Positions 45,466 through 57,263 of a stretch of 64,000 bases of DNA are shown here, piece by piece (the stretch's first letter is position 1; each line of letters begins with the position of its first letter). A program made the translations under genes and the position numbers. This stretch comes from Lycorma delicatula (taxonomy: Eukaryota > Arthropoda > Insecta > Hemiptera > Fulgoridae), in assembly GCF_047948215.1 (NCBI RefSeq), contig NC_134462.1, forward strand, positions 118,416,437 to 118,480,436, given 5' to 3'. The notes below the pieces were generated by a model that was not told where the DNA came from, did not search any database, and saw only the letters and a list, made by a program, of their open reading frames with translations.

Positions 45466-47050
45466 CACTGATAAATAACAATTTAAGTATTCAGGCTTTA
45501 TGGAAACATGAAAAAGAATTAAATAACAAAAGACAGAAAATTTGTAACTATGGTGACTAATAACTTTCAAAATTATTTATGTTGCCATGGTGACAGAAAT
45601 ATAACAATAAAAGAAAAAAATTATTTCTTTAATTGACATATTCACCCCCAAGGAGGGTGATCTATAGCTTAAAACCTTCTTCCCTGGGGTAACGCGAATT
45701 TATCCTGAAAATTTTGAAGTGGTTGGTTGGTTCTCAATTGATGCGACAGATTTTCGGCTTTATACATAATATAAAAAAAAAAATATTAAATCTTTGCCAT
45801 ACAGAACGTAAAGACAAATTATCGTAACTTTTCAAAAATGGTTTGTGAACTTTTCTATAAAACTATTTGCTTTTTACACAACAAAAATACGTATATTTTT
45901 ATCCCCATTACCTTCAACATAAACTTAGTTTTCAAAACGTTAACGGCAACTCATTCTTTTGCATTTAAGTACTTTTGAACATACTCCGGAAAAATAAAAA
46001 ACCTAACTAGACTAGATTTTTTTTTCACATTCTCGATAATCTTAATTTGCGCATTTACTGTTCTATAACTACCTTAATGATGGGAGAATAACAATAGTAA
46101 GTGAAATCAGTACATATTATTATTTAATATTGATTTTAACTCATTTTATAGATTACTATTTACGTAGATTAGGCTATTACCAAATTCTGTCTCTTAACAT
46201 ACAACGGTTTATATATGTTTCACTGAAAACACAATGCGAAATCGTGAGTATAAACAGTTGTGTGTATATAGCTTTCTGTACAACATATAAACACAATTTC
46301 ATCGCATAGTGTGTACTTTAACGTACGTAAATATTATCTATTTGGTATGTAGTGTAACTGATGCAATGTAATATGATTATTCACCTTAGATATCTATATT
46401 TTTTTCTTAAATATATATTTTGATTCTTATTTGATTGGTAGAAATGATATTTCAATTTTCAAATATATATATTTATTGATTGTTTAGATACAGAAAAAAG
46501 TAGTTTTATTAGTTAAATTTTAATAAAAATTTTCTTTCGTTTTTTCTATCTTGGAATTAAAATTGTTCCCTTATAAATCGTAACAAAAATATTTACAAAG
46601 AAAATTTACAAAAGTTTGAAAATTTTCATAACTGATTTTCTGAAAATGGTTTATACAGCTTCGATATGATTTAGCTCTGTACAATATTGAATATTTTTTT
46701 CTACCTGGAATAATGTTAAGATAATTGAAAAAATTAATTAATTTTTATTATACTTTTTTCTAACTGCAACTTGAATTATACCTGCAACATGATTAACTGC
46801 AACATGAATAATACCCGAAAAAAACAGAAGTGATGCAATACAATGGATTATATAAAGTATAAAGCACTTAGGTAATTAATTTAATACGCAAATGACATTT
46901 AATCAATTTACCATGTCAATAAATTTAGCACCCTGATATTGATAAAGATAATACTGTAAGTGCTATGAAAAAATACTACCTACAAAGGATAAGATTGACC
47001 GTAGGTAGGAATCAACAATTATGATTAGAAAAAATGCAATTCTCAATACG
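45466..47050. other. AT-rich stretch without a recognisable gene
   Basis: Mostly AT-rich. The segment 45640-45710 (cacccccaaggagggtgat, then ccttcttccctggggtaacg) resembles tails of dispersed retroelements but has no second copy here. Confidence 0.45.
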
Positions 47051-47062
47051 CTCACTCTCTCA

Positions 47063-47124
<62 letters not shown>

Positions 47125-47220
47125 CACTCACACACACACATACAATCTCTCTCTCTCACTCACTCTCTTTCTCTCTCTCTCTCTCTCCTCTCTCTCTCTA
47201 TCTATCTATCTATCTCACAC
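47051..47220. repeat. Compound microsatellite
   Basis: Successive tracts of (CT)n, (CA)n, (TA)n, (CA)n, (CT)n and finally (TCTA)n. The two open frames spanning it (47021-47233) are artefacts of the repeats. Confidence 0.95.
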
Positions 47221-47328
47221 ACTCATAGCTTAGCCCAGAACACAATATTGATACCGACCAGGAACGATTATTAACATAAGATCCTATTTAAATTTAAAAT
47301 TGACAACTCTTTCTTTTAGGTAAATCAC

Positions 47329-47457
47329 CACTGAACACAATGCTCATTTTTGAGCTGGAAGCATTGTGTTGTTTTGTTCCATTATCTCAACGACATAAAA
47401 TGAGATAGTAGAGAACATTGTTTACTCCCAAACATCTTGCTATCAATGTTCTCAGTG
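47329..47457. mobile_element. Possible 129-bp cloverleaf-shaped MITE
   Basis: The ends CACTGAACACAATG and CAATGTTCTCAGTG are inverted with 11 of 14 positions matching. Inside are separate stems: AACACAATGC (47334-47343) with GCATTGTGTT (47361-47370); TATCTCA with TGAGATA around 47384-47407; and GAGAACATTG (47411-47420) with CAATGTTCTC (47444-47453). The whole can fold as a multi-armed structure. No coding capacity and no clear target duplication. Confidence 0.4.
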
Positions 47458-47504
47458 TTTAACAAACCCACCAGCAACTCGCATGCCTGACCAGCCCAAC
47501 TGCC

Positions 47505-47931
47505 ACTCAAAAATTGCATGTTAAGGGGGTCCGTCCCGCCGTAGTACGGGCACCTTTAATTGTCCGCCTTCCGCCTCCCGTACAGTTATGTCCTAAATGC
47601 TCCGTGGCCTGTCAGAAATTGAGTGAGCCAAAACTTATCTCACCAAATTTTCTCCCGTACCACGTCAAATGCACGGAATGAGTCGCTGGCTCCACCGGCC
47701 CATATGAGAGGCGTCTCAACTGACCTGCGACTCAGTAATAATCGTCTCGAATGAGCTTTGACGGTCTACCTCAGCATACAGTCTCCTCCTGTGGCCAGCC
47801 AACTGCTTTAGTGGTACGATACCGGTAACTACCATCAACCCCTCGGTTGACACAGTTGTATGCGGCCGCAACCCTCAGAGCAATGCGACGTTGTATACCC
47901 TCTAACAAGCGCCGATTTCGCTCGACCTCCT
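47505..47931 (-). pseudogene. Older R1-type RT C-terminal relic, interrupted by a later insertion
   Basis: The minus strand reads ERNRRLLEGIQRRIALRVAA followed by AYNCVNRGVDG (the R1 tail box that normally reads RAYRTVS-x-EA), then RLYAEVDRQSSFE, TPLIWAGGASDSFRAFDVV and LTQFLTGHGAF, the LTGHG-x-F box, with a degraded finger after it. Stops are frequent. The 5' neighbouring part continues at about 49108-49135, on the other side of the younger element inserted at 47949-49090. The family differs from the inserted one. Confidence 0.65.
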
Positions 47932-47948
47932 TAATAAGACATTAACTT
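47932..47948. repeat. Target-site duplication, left copy (17 bp)
   Basis: TAATAAGACATTAACTT, identical to 49091-49107, immediately precedes the poly-T (poly-A complement) end of the inserted R1-type element. Confidence 0.9.
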
Positions 47949-49090
47949 TTTTTTTTTTTTTTTTTTCTCTCAGCTCCCCTGGGCCGGACCGACTTGTTGG
48001 TATTACGCCGCCCAGGAGAGTGTCTTTAAACTCAAATAGGCCTCCCCACCTACCGGCTATATACCGGCAAGGCAGGTCGGCCTACCGGTTAGCTCTTTTT
48101 GAGAGTTCTTTATCAACATTGGCCCCTTGGGGACCCAAAAGGGCAATACTAATACACCACGCCAGACCCAGTTCGCCGCGACGCGGTACCCTTCAGTATT
48201 CCCTTCAGTATTCAGTGTGCTCTTGCCTGACTGTTACCCGTGGAGTCCATGGTGGCTCATCAGTGCCAACATACCGCAGCAAGCTGGACCTCACCAGCAA
48301 GGCTGTCCACCCAGTCCTATTCTAGCCAACACCTTGTCCTCTCTCATCGGAGTATTTCTGTAGAACAACTTGTCTAACAAAACTAGCAAAATTATTCCAG
48401 TTTGACTCGCTTCTTAGCATGTAGTCTATTGTTGTCTCTGGAGTTATACCTGTGAGTGCCTTACTATGTCTAAGTGTGTCCCACCTATTGCACTCAAAAA
48501 AGGTGTGCTCAGCATCATCTATCTCGTTGCAGTAGTTGCAAATTGGCTCTTCTCTCTTGCCTATTTTGTGCAGGTAGTTATTGAAGGAACCATGTCCTGT
48601 AAACAACTGCGATAGGTGATGATCAACCTCACCAAATCTTCTCGACAACCATGGCTTGATGTTGGGGATGAGGGTTCTCGTCCATCGACCCACAGCTTCC
48701 TGCGACCATCTTTCCTGCCAGATATTATAAACGGCATCCCTGACCTCTTGTTCTGGCTTGCCTTGTGCCCTCTCCACCCTCTTTTTTGCGATTAGGTCAA
48801 TAGGAGGTGTACCCGATAACACGCACAGGGCGGCATAGGACACTGTCCTGTATGCGGACACAACACCTAGGAGCACACACCTGTGCGTCCTCGCCAGTCT
48901 CTCTTTGTTGCGCCTGATGGCGATAGAGCGCCACCAGGCCGGAACGGCATACATAAGCGAAGGTGGTCGCCAGTAAACGGCGCTTTGAGGCCCGAGGGGC
49001 ATTCTGCGATGACATAATGATGTTTAGACTTTTTATCATCCTTTCTGCCTTGTTGCATACATTGACTATGTGCTCGGTGTATCTACGGTC
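47949..49090 (-). mobile_element. 5'-truncated R1-type retrotransposon nested in another R1 relic
   Basis: A 1142-bp minus-strand insertion with an exact 17-bp target-site duplication, a poly-A tail (T-run to about 47966), a 3' untranslated region related to that of the 13.9-kb element, and the C-terminal third of ORF2. The 5' end stops in the RT thumb region (DRRYTEHI...), the typical outcome of incomplete target-primed reverse transcription. The target was the older R1 relic at 47505-47931/49108. Confidence 0.9.
48322..49090 (-). pseudogene. RT C-terminal region of the nested R1-type element
   Basis: The frame enters as DRRYTEHIVNVCNKAERMIK, then SLNIIMSSQNAPRASKRRLL. A small deletion near 48955-48965 shifts the frame. 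The remaining 226-codon frame (48322-49002) contains LMYAVPAWWRSI, VSAYRTVSYAALCVLSGTPP and IDLIAK, LFTGHGSFNNYLHK and an intact C-x2-C-x7-H-x4-C finger starting CNYCNEIDDAEH. It ends at SDERGQGVG and a stop. The protein is clearly similar to the 14.3-15.9 kb copy over its whole length. Without the catalytic core it cannot act as a polymerase. Confidence 0.88.
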
Positions 49091-49107
49091 TAATAAGACA
49101 TTAACTT
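49091..49107. repeat. Target-site duplication, right copy (17 bp)
   Basis: TAATAAGACATTAACTT, exact partner of 47932-47948. Confidence 0.9.
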
Positions 49108-50865
49108 GCGCTTACAATACCGTACGTTAGCTGTAATAATATATTTATACACACAATTACCTATTTTAGTCTTAATTATAATGATCATAATAATAAAAAG
49201 AAATTCAATAAGATATTTTCTACAATATAACATAAAATGTGTAACTTGTAAGAAGATTTGCGTACCCTTTGCAGCTCAATCCGCGTTGAGGGTTACCATC
49301 ACAATAACATTTTATAAAGTGAAACTGAAATTCTGAGATACTCCGCCAGCAATTTAAAATCTAATAACAATGATAATATTTAAATAGTAATAGATGTAAT
49401 TTTGTCAATTATAATCAGTTTTTCATGGATTTCAAGACGAAAGATGAATTTTTACCCCCTTAACAAAGGGGGTAATAATTCATCAAACACTTAACAAATA
49501 GAAAAATTAAAATTGTCAAAAGTTCAACTGTTTTGTTTTCTTCGAATGTATTAGACGTATTGTGTTATCACATGAGGTTTATAATCTAGCTGTGAAATTT
49601 TTTCAGAGGGATTTGCTTTTAATTCTTTTTAAGTTAACACCTAGTAATGGACAACCATCATTAAACATTTGTTCAACGAGTTGTACAACTATTTATTATT
49701 TTTACTGAAATTCTAGTTATGCTTGGAGGATTATCAGGGAGAAGGTAAGCCTTTGTTCTACATGATTGTTAAATTTTGTAGGCTATTTTTGGCAGGTTGG
49801 AATATTCCTCTGCTGAGCTCAATGGATGTTTCAAGTTTGAGAATTAACTTTTTACGACAACCTTTTGTTTGACGGTGGTATTCATTTTATTCCTTGCTGT
49901 CTTCACATTATATAAGCTTATTATACTTTATAATTGGTGTTGAATTATCAACACTAATGTTAATGTTAGGTTATGCATTTACATTTTTTTTTTTTCAATA
50001 TTCACTATCCCTGGAACATGGAATCTTAATGTACTGCTATTTTCAGTTCAATTTATGAAGACTAAGAGTGGAAATAGGAGATCTGGATATCCAAAAATTA
50101 AAATAAGACTGTTTCATTCATTTATTACTAGTTTGCTCATTTAATAAAAATAAGCAAGCTTTGTAGGTAATGTAAATTTTATTTCATTAAAGTTCAATAT
50201 TAATAAACTCCATTATAATCTACGAGCTATGTTGATAATGCATTTACTATTTATATTACCTGTTAAACTCGGTAATAAATTTTACATAAAGCTGTATTTA
50301 AGATGTTAAGTTGCACCAACAAAGTTAATTTCATACTAATTATTCCTTTAACCATTCAATATTGAGTAATGGTTTATTAGGCAATTTTATTAACATTTAT
50401 TGTAACTTACGAAATATGCGTCTACACACTTCCTACAAATTTATTTAATTTGTTATGTCTTTAATGATGAAACACATTTTCTGGTACTTTTAAATGGTTA
50501 CCATTTTTCCTCGTATGATTAAAAATCATAAATAAATGCACTCGCTGTATTCAGTAAATTTATATTTGTTATTTTTGTATAATAAAGTAGTAAATTTAAG
50601 TCTTTTTGCAACTTTTTGTAAACTATCGTTTGGTTTATTTGCACCGTAAATACTTATACATAATAAAGCAAGTAACTACTAGTTGTCTAAGGTAAGAAGG
50701 AACATTGTGGAGTGACGAAAAAATTAGATAAAAATTAGCATTTAAAAAAATATACGTATGCTCCATTTTTGTAAGGGTTTTGTGTTTAAATTACAATAAA
50801 TATATTAATTTGTACACAAAACAATACTGAACTTATTTTCTATGCTGTTTATGAATAATTTTTAC
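49108..50865. other. AT-rich stretch without a recognisable gene
   Basis: The first about 30 bp continue the older R1 relic. The rest is AT-rich and stop-rich. A perfect hairpin TTACCCCCTT/AAGGGGGTAA lies at 49452-49475. No gene supported. Confidence 0.55.
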
Positions 50866-51494
50866 ATTCGTGTACGAAGTAAAGTGTTAACGCGAAAAAT
50901 TTCGGTTTTCAGATTTCAACGGAAATATCCATTATAACCATCCCTGAATCCATTTTGACTAGTTTCGGCTTGACATCAGTACGTACGTATGTACGCATCT
51001 CGCATAACTCAAAAACGATTTTAGCCGAAGGATATTGAAATTTTAGACTTACGACTATTGTAACTTCTAGTTATGCACCTCCCATTTTTGTTGAAATCGA
51101 CTGAACCAAAAGTGTCCAAAAAAGCCCAAAATGCCCAAAAATTTGGACTTTGGACTTTTTCATAACTGCAGTAATAAGCTCTAATTGAGAGTTTTTCAAC
51201 GATATATCATAAGTGGTATTTATTCTCATTGTTTCCAGTGTATAGCCAAAGAAATGTTTTGGATCTTACAAGGGAAGGCACATCAGTCAAATCAGACTTC
51301 ATCTCCTTTTTTTTTAACTTTTTTTAGTTTTTATTTAAATATATTGATTTATTAAAAATTATTAACCCGTGATTGTAAAAAAAAAATGTTTATAATAAAT
51401 AATAATTCAATAAAAAATGAAAAAAAAAATCAGAAGTTATTAGTGAAATAAAATCTTATGTACTTTTAAAAATGTGTATATGTAATTTAATAGG
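50866..51494 (+). repeat. Dispersed repeat family R, copy B
   Basis: Colinear with copy A (1383-2060): tgtacgaagtaaag, ccattttgactagtttcggc, tctcgcataactcaaaaacg, gcacctcccatttt, cgactgaacc, taactgcagtaataag, tttttcaacgatatatcata, attgatttatta and cttatgtactttt. Non-coding. Its right end (atgtgtatatgtaatttaat) recurs at about 52527-52548 beyond the family U copy. Confidence 0.75.
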
Positions 51495-51639
51495 AATTAT
51501 TACATTTTTGTATTAGATTTGGTGAAACATGTGATTATTTAATAATAATTGAAAATTGTAATTTAGAATCGTATTATTTTTGGATTTTCTTGTTAAACTT
51601 CTGTCTAATTCTGAAATATATTTTAATAATTCTGATATT

Positions 51640-52474
51640 TCTGTTTAATTTTATCTTCATTAAAGTTAACTACAGATTGACTGAGAAATAGACCCTCAAA
51701 AGAACAACATATACACTTAGGCATACATGTCCGATCTGTAATAAGTTGCCAAAAAAAGTATTTTTTAGTTCATTATACCTCTGATATTATCGGATAATAT
51801 TCTCCCTAAGTCGGAGTTGATCGTCATTTCGTTTATTTGTTTTTTGTTGCCAATCATTGAATCGCTATTTGATTTGATATAATTCTTCTGATCTTAATTG
51901 GTGTACACGTTCTCTAGTTTTCAAATTTTCTTTCTGTTTATTTTTTTATCAGCCTGTCGTAATCTTTTTATTATTCCCTTGTTCTTAACATTTTCTTCCT
52001 CTTCATATTCATCTTTTTGTCATTTTTTTGAGATATATTTCTTCATCTTTCCTTTCTTTTTTTCTTGTATGATTGTTACTTTTTAATTTTTTATTAAATT
52101 CTGAATAAACAATACAATAATAAATTTTATATATAAATTTTCAAATAATCCAACAATTAACACTGAATATTTTACTGTAGGTCGAGATTAACATTTGTAA
52201 CCAGTATATAGGAGGAGTTCACTAAACGGAATAATTTAATTATTATTAACATTTATTTATCCGACACACCAGAAATTTGAAACGTTTGTTAATCAGCAAC
52301 TCACATAAAGATACGTATAATACTGATCTAGTAATATGAATAATAAAGGGACTTTTACTCTATCGGAATATTTCATGTAAGATTGTTGAATTATTAATTG
52401 TATAAATATTTGATGTTAATAAAAGCTAATATTTCAGCAATTGTGTAGTTGTTCACTTTATTAAAAAATTGGAG
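51640..52474. repeat. Dispersed repeat family U, copy 2
   Basis: Colinear with 5605-6536 and somewhat shorter. The charged tandem-repeat region is reduced and broken by stops (about 51950-52030). Its right edge (attggag) is the same as in copy 1, but here it joins a family R tail instead of a Helitron relic, so the edge marks a true repeat boundary. Confidence 0.75.
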
Positions 52475-52575
52475 GATCGTATCGCACTTTCAAATGAAAT
52501 AAGTTTAAATGAAGTGCAGCAAAGAATGTGTATATGTAATTTAATAGGCGTACAAAGAAGTCATATCGTGTCCAT
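52475..52575 (+). repeat. Family R tail fragment
   Basis: The block ctttcaaatgaaataag through ataggcgtacaaagaagtca and cgtgtccat matches the end of the right arm at 59750-59840. The family R copy thus appears on both sides of the family U copy, with a directly repeated segment of about 23 bp at 51472-51494 and 52526-52548. Confidence 0.6.
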
Positions 52576-55500
52576 TTCAGATTTTTTGAATATAATTCAT
52601 TATTCAGATTTTTTTTTAGAAATAAAACTGAAGATTTTTCTTTTAACTGTGATTAATACTAAACCAGGTTTCAGAATTTATTGAAAAAACTCCTATGCGC
52701 ATTCCCAATACAGCTTGAAGGATAAGAAAATTCATAAATAGAATTTTAGTTTATTTATTTGATTGACGGTGTTCTTTTCCTAATTATTTTTAATGTCGAC
52801 ATATGAAATAATTACGTTTCAAGAAAAGTTTTGGTGAACGTAGTAAATTATATGTACATTGTTTTGATGAAATTCACTAAAAATATCAAATTTTTTTTAT
52901 ATTTTCAGTGAAAACATTTCCTGTTTTTTTCTTAGTTTCTTACCATCAGTTACTTTTTTGTACAAACCTTAAGTAAATTATATCATACATATTCATATTA
53001 AAAAGAATCCCCGTTCCTCAAAAATTATATATTAGCATTATACAGAATTTCTGAGTTTAGAACGTAGAACGTACACAAGGTAGCTTTGGAGAACTGTACC
53101 ATAAGTAGTGCGGTAGAAAATAATTAATAAAAAAAAATATGGACAGATTGATGAAAACACTTAGAAAAAAAAATAAAATTAAAATTGAAAGTGAAAAAAG
53201 AAACAAAAAGGAAGAGAATGAATAATTGATTAATACACAATTAAAAAATTTTCTGTTTTTATCAGTTAATTTTTATTTAGTTGTTGTTTTAGTATTTAAT
53301 TGTTGGCTTAAGTTCTCAGCCAGTTAAGCGCTTGACTTCCCGTACGAGAAGTTGTCAGTTTAAGGCTTCGGCAATGCCAGTTATAATTTTACGCTAACGG
53401 CTTCATACCAAACTGCATCCATAAAACATAATTTAATTGGGTTTTCAATTAAAAACACGTTTCCGTTTGAACCGTAGCGTAGGGTGCAACAAAAACGTAC
53501 AACCAATACAAGAGCAACAGACGTGACTTCTCAACGAGCCCAGAATCAAAAAGTTGCTCTAGATAGAGACATTTATATCATATTGATAAAAAAAAATTTA
53601 AGTATTAATTTTTTTCTACATTCTATTAAAAACACTTTGTCTCAAATAAAATAAATATCAAATGTTGGGAAAAAATTTGTTATTTTATCTTTTGAATTTT
53701 AGCAGAATATTCGATTTGTGGATAGACAGCCTAATTTATAAAATACAAGTTAGAAGTCATACTATTATATTTCCTTTATACTTTGTACGATCAAAGTGTT
53801 AAAATGAATTCTGTTAAAGATATTGAATAAGTCAGTAGAGTGAGAAGTATATGCTATTGAAGTATAAATAACGACAAGCTTTTACTCAGGTGAAGTGCTA
53901 TTTTAGAATAAAGAAGCAGTTTTATATCCTCAGTGAAGGTTATTACTTTAGCCTTATTTGCTGAGCTTAAGGTATTCTATCTCAAGAAAGTATTCACTTA
54001 AATCCTCATCTTTGTAAAGATTTCATTCTTGATAGTATGAAAAAAAATGTTCTACATAAAACTTTAAATTGTTTTAATGGTCTTAGACGATGCATTATTT
54101 ACGTAAAAAAAAAAAAAAATATTATAGAAGTTTTATGCATTTAGATGTATAAAAGTGTGTATATCATAGTAGTTACTTACAAAGTTATTTAGAATAGTTT
54201 TTATTTCATTATTTCTTGAATATAATACGCAAACAAATCCGATACGTAATATAAGAAAATATTTTAAATTTTAATTGCAAGATATCAAGTAAATTACACT
54301 TTGTAAATTTGTTTAATATTCTAATTTAAAAATATAAACAATTGTTTTTAAAAATTAATCGTAAACTGATAAATACAGCCACTAAGATTAATGAGACCGA
54401 GCAACACCTTAAAGGAATCAGCGTTCGGACCAGAAAAATAAATTGCAGGAGATTTGAAAATATCTGGTGTTTTAAGCGATGAAATGCAGTATAGTCAACG
54501 GATAATTTTTAATTAGAATACTATATATCAGAAAACCGTTTGATAGGACTGTGTTAAGAAAATAAAAAGTAAATGAACTAGAAAAAATTTAAAAAATTAC
54601 ACGTAAGTAAGAAGTATATTTACAGAAAACTGGCTGGAAGAGTAAAAAAGAGATAAACACCAGATTAGGAATGTCTAACGAAGCAAAAATAGTAACAATT
54701 ATAATTTAATAATATAGAAATAAACTTGAATTATTTTATGAATTTTTACCTATGAAATTTACTATGGATTTTTGAGACATGGACGCTAAGGAAAATCCAG
54801 GAAATATTGAAAAATACCTGGAGAAAATCGAAGGAAATTAAGTAGAAAGACGGAGTGAAATGAAGAGAATTAAATGGAATAAAAGCTTAACCAGAACAAT
54901 TGGCAAGAACGTGTTCTTGCCAGTTGGAGTTCCAGTTGAAATATATCGTATGATATATTTTCTTGATTTCGTGTTTATGATATCTCATAAATGATGAACG
55001 ATGGTGGATTCAAATTGAACTAGAAGAATTAGTGAAAGTATAAACAATAGCGGAAGGAAAAATTACTTTTTCCTTCCTTATAAATGATCTTAAAGGAAGT
55101 GGGAACTATCAGAAATTCAAAACTGTAATTGAAAATAAATATTATGATAGAAAGTTGGGTTGAAAGTACACGTTCCCGAAGGCAGATTATCAATCTTAAA
55201 TTGATAAAATTTCGAATCAAAAATTATTTATAAATTAAAAACAAAGATGTACCCGTAAATCTTTGAATAACACATGAAAATTGCTTCCACTTTCAGAAAG
55301 CATCAATTGAAAAAAAAAATTAATATATGAAAATTAACAAATTTAGTGTTTTAGTGGAAGGGAAGATGTGATTAATGTTTATCGAATATGTATAAATGCG
55401 ATAATTTTGTGTCTTACACTGATACATGAAAAATTATACGGGGAGGAATTTAGTTATAAAGTCTGTTTCAATATTGCCGAACTTCCTGATACGAATTGTT

Positions 55501-55855
55501 TTGTTATATCGAGCTTGAGGTATAACAAAAAAATATATACACGCATGCCCGCGAGCGCGCACACACAAACACACAAAATCACGATCACAGTATCTAAATT
55601 TTTATGCAAGACAAGTACTTTTAGATATGTACAGAGTATCTGAAATTTTGATTAATTCAAGTATCCGAGGTGTTTATACTCTGCCTTACACAGTAACTTT
55701 TCTCTGATACTTATTACTTAAGTCGAAAAAGCATGAGCAGAGAAAACATTAAGAAATAATTGAGTATATTGGCTAGAAATGATAAAAACCAATCATGTGA
55801 AGGTCACTCGGAAAGTTCTCGACTTGGCAAAAACAATACACGATTTTTCAGATTT
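52576..55855. other. AT-rich stretch without a recognisable gene
   Basis: Mostly AT-rich. Perfect hairpins lie at 54901-54922 (TGGCAAGAAC-GT-GTTCTTGCCA) and 55052-55077 (11-bp arms). A CA-rich tract lies at 55560-55580. The tRNA-like patch at 53305-53382 is listed separately. Confidence 0.55.
53305..53382 (+). repeat. tRNA-like patch, possibly a tRNA-derived SINE remnant
   Basis: TTCTCAGCCAGTTAAGCGC resembles a tRNA D-arm/A-box, and about 35 bp later GTTTAAGGCTTCG resembles a degraded T-arm/B-box (canonical GGTTCGAAxCC). ACTTC...GAAGT between them could be an anticodon stem with an 8-base loop. Acceptor stem pairing is not evident, so it is not a functional tRNA. Confidence 0.3.
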
Positions 55856-55869
55856 TTTATTATGGTTGG

Positions 55870-57260
55870 ACGGTCATGCCATGCCGACAGAATCAGTAAT
55901 TGTCTGGTTGCTAATGAAACCACGCTTAGTGACCACCACTGATCTTATTTGATATTTCAACAAGTTCTAGGCAAAAAATCTTCAAAGAGAAGGTTTACCT
56001 TAAATTGAGGAAGGTCATACTTCCAAGCTAGTGGATCTCATGACCTCCGATTAGCTCCGAGGTGCATAGTCAGAGAGAAGTGTGATGAGGCCGGTGTTTA
56101 CGTTAAGGTTAAACCAGGCCAGAAGTTAGTTAGGTCATCAAAACTCTTTGGGCTAAGGAAGGTATGTTAGTGGCGCGCCGGAGACTACAGAGTTAATAGT
56201 GGTGGAGACGAGCCTCTTACACGCACGCTTATACGTGATGGTGGCGGCGACCAAGTTCAGAGAATTACGGAAAAATGTAGGTTGACCATTGCTGCAGCAA
56301 AAAGAGATAGTTGGCAATGATTCTGACACAATGTGGATAGAGATATGTGGGGCAGAGGATTTCAGGTTTTCACAAGCGCATCGACCGAAGGCTACCGATT
56401 CTTACCGAAATTCCAGCTTATGAATAGCGTTCAGACGCTCTTTCCTGATAAAGATGCGATTATCAGTGAGGAGATAGCAGCCGATAATATACCAGAGTTG
56501 ATTCTGGAAGAACTGCTTGTGGGAAATGAAGATAGGGAAGAGTCCGAGCCCTGATGGTATACCCGTGGAGGTGACTTCGATCAAAGATTTAGAGACGTTC
56601 AACTTGATTCTGTTGGACAAGTGGATTTCTAAGAATTCGAATGGATAACGACTGTTCCTTTTGAAAATCTTTGAAGTACAACACACGATCCGACAGCGTA
56701 TAGGCTACTCTGCCTGCTTAATAACTTCAGAAACCTGTTCGAGAAGATGCTCTCAGTATGTCTCAAAGAGAGCATCGTTGGAAGTGGCGGTTTTCTTTAG
56801 TAGTAGTATAACTTCCGTGAAGGTAGGTCTACGTTCGACGCGGTAAGCCAACTTATGAGGATTGTCGATAACGAGGCTGTAGGCACGCAGAGGAGATGGC
56901 TGATCCCGACAAACATGATGCTGGATGTGAAGAAAGGGTTCAGCAGAATAACGTGGCCCCCGAATCTTAAGAATTGAAAGGGGTAGATTCGTATCTCATA
57001 AGAATGATAGAAGAATATTATGTGGTTAGGAGGAATGTCGCTCAGAGTGATAGTGGTCACATCAGTTTTTAAATAAGGAAAGGCGTTCCCTAGGGTTCTG
57101 TCACCATTCATTAGTTTGCTCCTACGTAACGTGGTCTAAGATAATGTAATTGGTCTCGATTATCCGGCGGAGTGACCCCTGTCACCTTCGCTGACGATCT
57201 AGTTTCGATAGTTCCAGGGATAACGGTGCCATATATATATATATATATATATACTGAGGC
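55870..57260 (+). pseudogene. Endonuclease end, linker and RT core with mutated motifs
   Basis: The endonuclease ends with TTLSDHH, the conserved (L)SDH box of apurinic-type endonucleases, whose D and H are catalytic. The linker contains NVDRDMWGRGFQVFTSA and LFPDKDAI, both typical of R1-type ORF2. In a further frame, SGK-SP-DGIP-like sequence opens the RT fingers (about 56525-56570). The core has the GVP-Q-GS box changed to GVP-stop-GS (CAG to TAG at 57091-57093) and, in the same frame, FADD at 57187-57198. Directly after it an (AT)n tract is inserted. Not functional. Confidence 0.72.
57231..57253. repeat. (AT)n microsatellite inside the RT core
   Basis: About 11 AT repeats lie 32 bases after the FADD codons. 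They separate the FADD frame from the downstream RT frame, which continues in a different phase. Confidence 0.9.
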
Positions 57261-57263
57261 AAC

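Noticed and set aside
47021..47233. Two overlapping frames rich in SLSL, THTH and IYIY
   Set aside because: They are direct translations of the compound microsatellite.
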